From Planctomycetota bacterium (GTDB lineage Bacteria; Planctomycetota; Phycisphaerae; Sedimentisphaerales; Anaerohalosphaeraceae): 10,347 nucleotides of DNA. A model generated the notes under the pieces. That model did not search any database. It was given only the letters and a program-made list of their open reading frames with translations, and was not told the origin of the DNA. How positions within the stretch are numbered: position 1 is the stretch's first letter; every line of letters starts with the position of its first letter. The translations under genes were made by a program, and so were the position numbers. The stretch is from assembly GCA_021160785.1 (NCBI GenBank), contig JAGHBX010000029.1, forward strand, positions 1 through 10,347, given 5' to 3'. Below, piece after piece: positions 8,501 through 10,347 of the stretch.

Positions 8501-10347
8501 GATTCGTTTGGCGAATCCTATTTTGGCGGCAGCGATTACGACTATGACGTCCTCAAACACAGTTCGGGGAACGTAGTCAGCGGAACCAGCGCCAACTATA
8601 TCGAGATGTTGGGCGTCTCGCGTGCAGGCCTTTCGGAGGCATCACAGTATCAACTCATTCAAGAGTACCTGGATGTGCCGAGCCTTATCGACTATATGAT
8701 AACCAATTTCTATGTGGGCAATACGGACTGGGATGGTCACAACTGGTACGCCACACGAAATCGCCGGGACCCTGCCGGCAGATGGCGATTTCACAGTTGG
8801 GATGCCGAGCATGTGCTCAAGGGCGCCGGCGACAATGTAACCGGCGAGAACACTTCGGGTCGTCCGTCGGAGTTGCACCAGGACCTCACGGCCAATGAGG
8901 AATATCGTCTGCTGTTTGCAGATCATCTTCATCGGCACTTTAACAACGGTGGAGTACTCTCTGTCGCCGGCGCGACTGCGCTGTACCAAGTTCGATTAGA
9001 CGAAGTTGACCGTGCGGTTGTCGGCGAATCCGCTCGCTGGGGGGATAATCGCGAGGACCAGACGCCGTTCAAGACTTATACACGCGATGTTGACTGGGTC
9101 GCCGAGAGAGACAGACTGCTCAACACATACTTTACCACTCGAACGAATACTGTGTTAGGACAACTTGGCGGAAGAGGGCTGTGGCCCAGTACTGCGCCGC
9201 CGACTTTCAATCAGCATGGCGGTGCGGTTCCCTCGGGGTTTGCTCTGGAGATAACGGCGCCTGCCGGCACGATTTATTACACGCTTGACGGCAGTGATCC
9301 GCGCCAAACCGGAGGCGCTGTGGGCGGAACAGCCTACTCGGGACAGATTACTTTAACAAAGAGCGTCATCGCCAAAGCACGTGTGCTGGACGGCGGTACA
9401 TGGAGCGCCCTCACCGAAGCAACATTTGGCGTTGGATCCGTTGCCGATGATCTGCGCATTACTGAAATCATGTATCACCCAACCGATCCGACGCAAGCGG
9501 AGAAAAATGCCGCCGGCGACCAGACTCTCATAGATGAGGATTTTGAGTTCATCGAGTTTAAGAATATCGGCACTGCCGCCATCAATCTCAACCTTGTCAA
9601 CTTTACCGACGGTATAGACTTCACCTTTGGCGACTACTGGCTTGACGCCGGGCAATTTGCCGTTATAGTCCAGAATCAGGCGGCCTTCCAGGCTCGCTAT
9701 CCGGGCGTATCGCCGGCGCTCATCGCAGGGACATATACCGGCGCTCTGGATAATGACGGCGAAGAGATTGTCATGCGTGATACACTCGGCGCAGAGATTC
9801 ACGATTTCGATTTCAATGACACATGGTTCGTAATCACTGATGGCGGCGGCTATTCGCTCAATAAACTCGACCCGGACACCGCCAGTAATGTTGCCCCGGA
9901 TTCATGGGATACGCAGTCCGGATGGCGACCCGGCAGCGCCCTGAATGGAACCCCGGGCGCCGATGACACGGGCTATACATTACAGCCGGGAGACGTTGTA
10001 ATCAGCGAGATAATGACGCATACCGACGACCTCGTATACGGCGACTGGATAGAGATATGGAACAAGACCGGCTCGCCCGTATATATCGGCGGCTGGTTCC
10101 TCAGCGACAATGAGCTCGACCTCAGAAAATACGAGATAGCCGCCGGTGACCCGCGCGCCACGATTGCCCCCGACAGCTATGTTGTCTTTGACTCTGTAAA
10201 TGATTTTAGAAACTCCGGCGACCTGGGCTCTCACGTACAGTTCGGCCTTAGCGAACATGGTGAAGACGTCTACCTTACTTCCGGTTCGGGCGGCGTACTC
10301 ACGGGCGAATACAGCACCGAGCAGGAAAACTTCGGCGCCGCCGAAAA
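5543..10347 (+). CDS. Giant exported CotH kinase / lamin-tail / dockerin protein, C-terminus outside window
   Basis: One frame stays open from 5543 to the right edge, giving 1,601 complete codons. Numbered from ATG 5543 (alternatives ATG 5528 and GTG 5552), the modules are: signal peptide 1-26 ending LFA; an unrecognised beta-rich region 27-200; a PKD/REJ-like domain 203-298 (PPNVNAGDDQQV, then YVLRLTATDG); a dockerin-like pair of calcium loops 304-355 (GDLSGNCLVDGEDL and ADLTGDDTVDNKDY); two PEGA-like repeats 361-511; lamin-tail domain one 518-680; a chitobiase C-terminal-like domain 698-775 (IYYTTDGSEPS); a CotH kinase domain about 817-1210; a second chitobiase-like domain 1219-1296 (IYYTLDGSDPR); lamin-tail two 1304-1472; and lamin-tail three from 1485, cut by the edge. 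In the CotH part, Lys888, Glu983, NTDWDGHN at 1060-1067 and WDAEH with Asp1087 fit the atypical kinase core. CotH kinases phosphorylate proteins; the target here is unknown. Extracellular or surface location is inferred from the signal peptide and adhesive modules. Codon use differs sharply before and after about 6130. Confidence 0.9.
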   Translation, partial: MLKVKVRNVVLIPMLMCAALCSPLFAALPGGNGGRDTVEALVPGGVYLDFVAAGAGYTNGSLTVTTDATDWGFPDSSDNSFHVNGDCYDSKGHTASDFIATISGLDSGVSYEIYLLAFHDGVSYGYAWGLTSASENVIAVTVPKDGINTLGVPSGTKGSYLWLLRPEAFQASVAGEIVFHFGLGGGRTHFDGVLMLPVGPPSNQPPNVNAGDDQQVTLPIHTVIMDAAVTDDGMGDPDGYLAWQWSQVSGPKDVEFELDVNEKNPTVRFPLDGAGVYVLRLTATDGALDDFDEITITVNTSTCPLGDLSGNCLVDGEDLMILGLQWLDNPGGSADLTGDDTVDNKDYAWVVGDWQKNWQTGAVQVSIYPVKARGDGAQWRVDSGSWRNHDYIESGIPTGTHTVEFASIADWDKPNDQVVEVTYGEIAPATGTYIEHTGSLRVNISPPDVLPTAKWRRMGETTWRDSGSTENDVPAGPQYVEFTLVTGWRAPGTTEVGIEKDTQEALNATYVQLGDTTLRINEFMATNSYTPAVSPLNIFTHYEDLPGVEVHPDWIELYNTDPAPVSLEGWYLTDSRNDLQKWRFPAGVSIAANGYLVLFASNKEQIGYPTNYPFVDYDGVLHTNFELDGGGEYLALVWPDGLTIAHEYDEYPKQRGLISYGIASDENPGYLLSPTPGTRASNRWAGAANSARYLGVVADTQFSHDRGFYDSPFDVTISCATSGAEIYYTTDGSEPSQSSSLYASPINISTTTCLRAAAFKTNWLETNVDTQTYIFLGDVLNQDGDGFPDNWGHAGADYEMDPQVVGPYSATIKDDLLSIATMSLVMDVDGWFDPSTGIYTNASVADAQAWQRHVSVEFIDPVGSDDFQLNAGVQIQGGSSTGNWKSDKLSMRLKFKGGYVPSNLNYPLFGADAAASFNSLILDARLNNVWNYGNNDGQRRIAQYTRDQYVADIQNAMGGFAPYGRHVHLYINGLYWGLYNLHERPDDSFGESYFGGSDYDYDVLKHSSGNVVSGTSANYIEMLGVSRAGLSEASQYQLIQEYLDVPSLIDYMITNFYVGNTDWDGHNWYATRNRRDPAGRWRFHSWDAEHVLKGAGDNVTGENTSGRPSELHQDLTANEEYRLLFADHLHRHFNNGGVLSVAGATALYQVRLDEVDRAVVGESARWGDNREDQTPFKTYTRDVDWVAERDRLLNTYFTTRTNTVLGQLGGRGLWPSTAPPTFNQHGGAVPSGFALEITAPAGTIYYTLDGSDPRQTGGAVGGTAYSGQITLTKSVIAKARVLDGGTWSALTEATFGVGSVADDLRITEIMYHPTDPTQAEKNAAGDQTLIDEDFEFIEFKNIGTAAINLNLVNFTDGIDFTFGDYWLDAGQFAVIVQNQAAFQARYPGVSPALIAGTYTGALDNDGEEIVMRDTLGAEIHDFDFNDTWFVITDGGGYSLNKLDPDTASNVAPDSWDTQSGWRPGSALNGTPGADDTGYTLQPGDVVISEIMTHTDDLVYGDWIEIWNKTGSPVYIGGWFLSDNELDLRKYEIAAGDPRATIAPDSYVVFDSVNDFRNSGDLGSHVQFGLSEHGEDVYLTSGSGGVLTGEYSTEQENFGAAE
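6623..7075 (+). repeat. Tandem pair of about 75-residue PEGA-like modules
   Basis: Within the giant protein, residues 361-437 and 438-511 align by eye as two copies of one beta-rich module. Shared positions include the opening V-x-I-x-P, then A-x-W-R, a second Trp-Arg or Trp-Arg-Asp, an (I/V)PxG turn, H/Y-x-VEF, a Trp followed by a Pro two or three residues on, and a closing T-Y. The DNA copies have diverged, so this is an old duplication and not a recent one. Similar modules occur in surface proteins of planctomycetes and verrucomicrobia; they probably act as spacers between the dockerin and the first lamin-tail domain. Confidence 0.65.

Noticed and set aside
7754..8560. A 268-codon open frame on the minus strand
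   Set aside because: It lies wholly opposite the CotH-containing reading frame, which has recognisable domains and motifs. The minus-strand translation shows no family marks and reflects the C/G third-position pattern of the real gene.

Overview
The window looks like a moderately GC-rich bacterial chromosome, most likely from a planctomycete (Planctomycetota, perhaps Phycisphaerae). That placement is inferred from the mix of protein types: a secreted PQQ-type beta-propeller starting its mature part with WTRFRGPNGQG, a very large exported protein combining dockerin, lamin-tail, chitobiase-C-like and CotH-kinase modules, and a short-tailed membrane-anchored hypothetical protein of a style common in that phylum. 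No RNA gene, CRISPR array, insertion sequence or phage gene was seen.

Layout. Positions 1-681 hold the first 227 codons of a minus-strand gene for a membrane-anchored protein of unknown function; its 3' end lies left of the window. A divergent intergenic region of about 240 bases follows, with a possible promoter for the plus strand. Next come three tightly packed plus-strand genes that look like one operon: a secreted PQQ-like beta-propeller protein (924-2171), a secreted C69-family dipeptidase whose ATG directly follows the previous stop codon (2172-3596), and an NhaC-family sodium/proton antiporter (3611-5305). A gap of about 240 bases contains short coding-like but frame-broken fragments and a plausible sigma70-type promoter. 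The rest (5543 to the right edge) is one uninterrupted reading frame of more than 1,600 codons for an exported multidomain protein that continues past the window.

How the genes may work together. The first two operon products should be exported, and the third sits in the inner membrane. A reasonable inference is peptide breakdown outside the cytoplasm coupled to an ion-gradient transporter, with the propeller as a scaffold or assembly partner; the sequence does not prove this. The large protein appears to be a separate transcription unit and is probably a cell-surface or extracellular protein with an apparently intact CotH kinase core.

The most notable signals are the domain order of the giant protein, an abrupt change in codon use about 195 codons into it, a peptidase nucleophile cysteine placed exactly at the predicted signal-peptidase site, and broken coding-like sequence between the operon and the giant gene. 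I found no clear evidence of a wholly new defence or mobile system.
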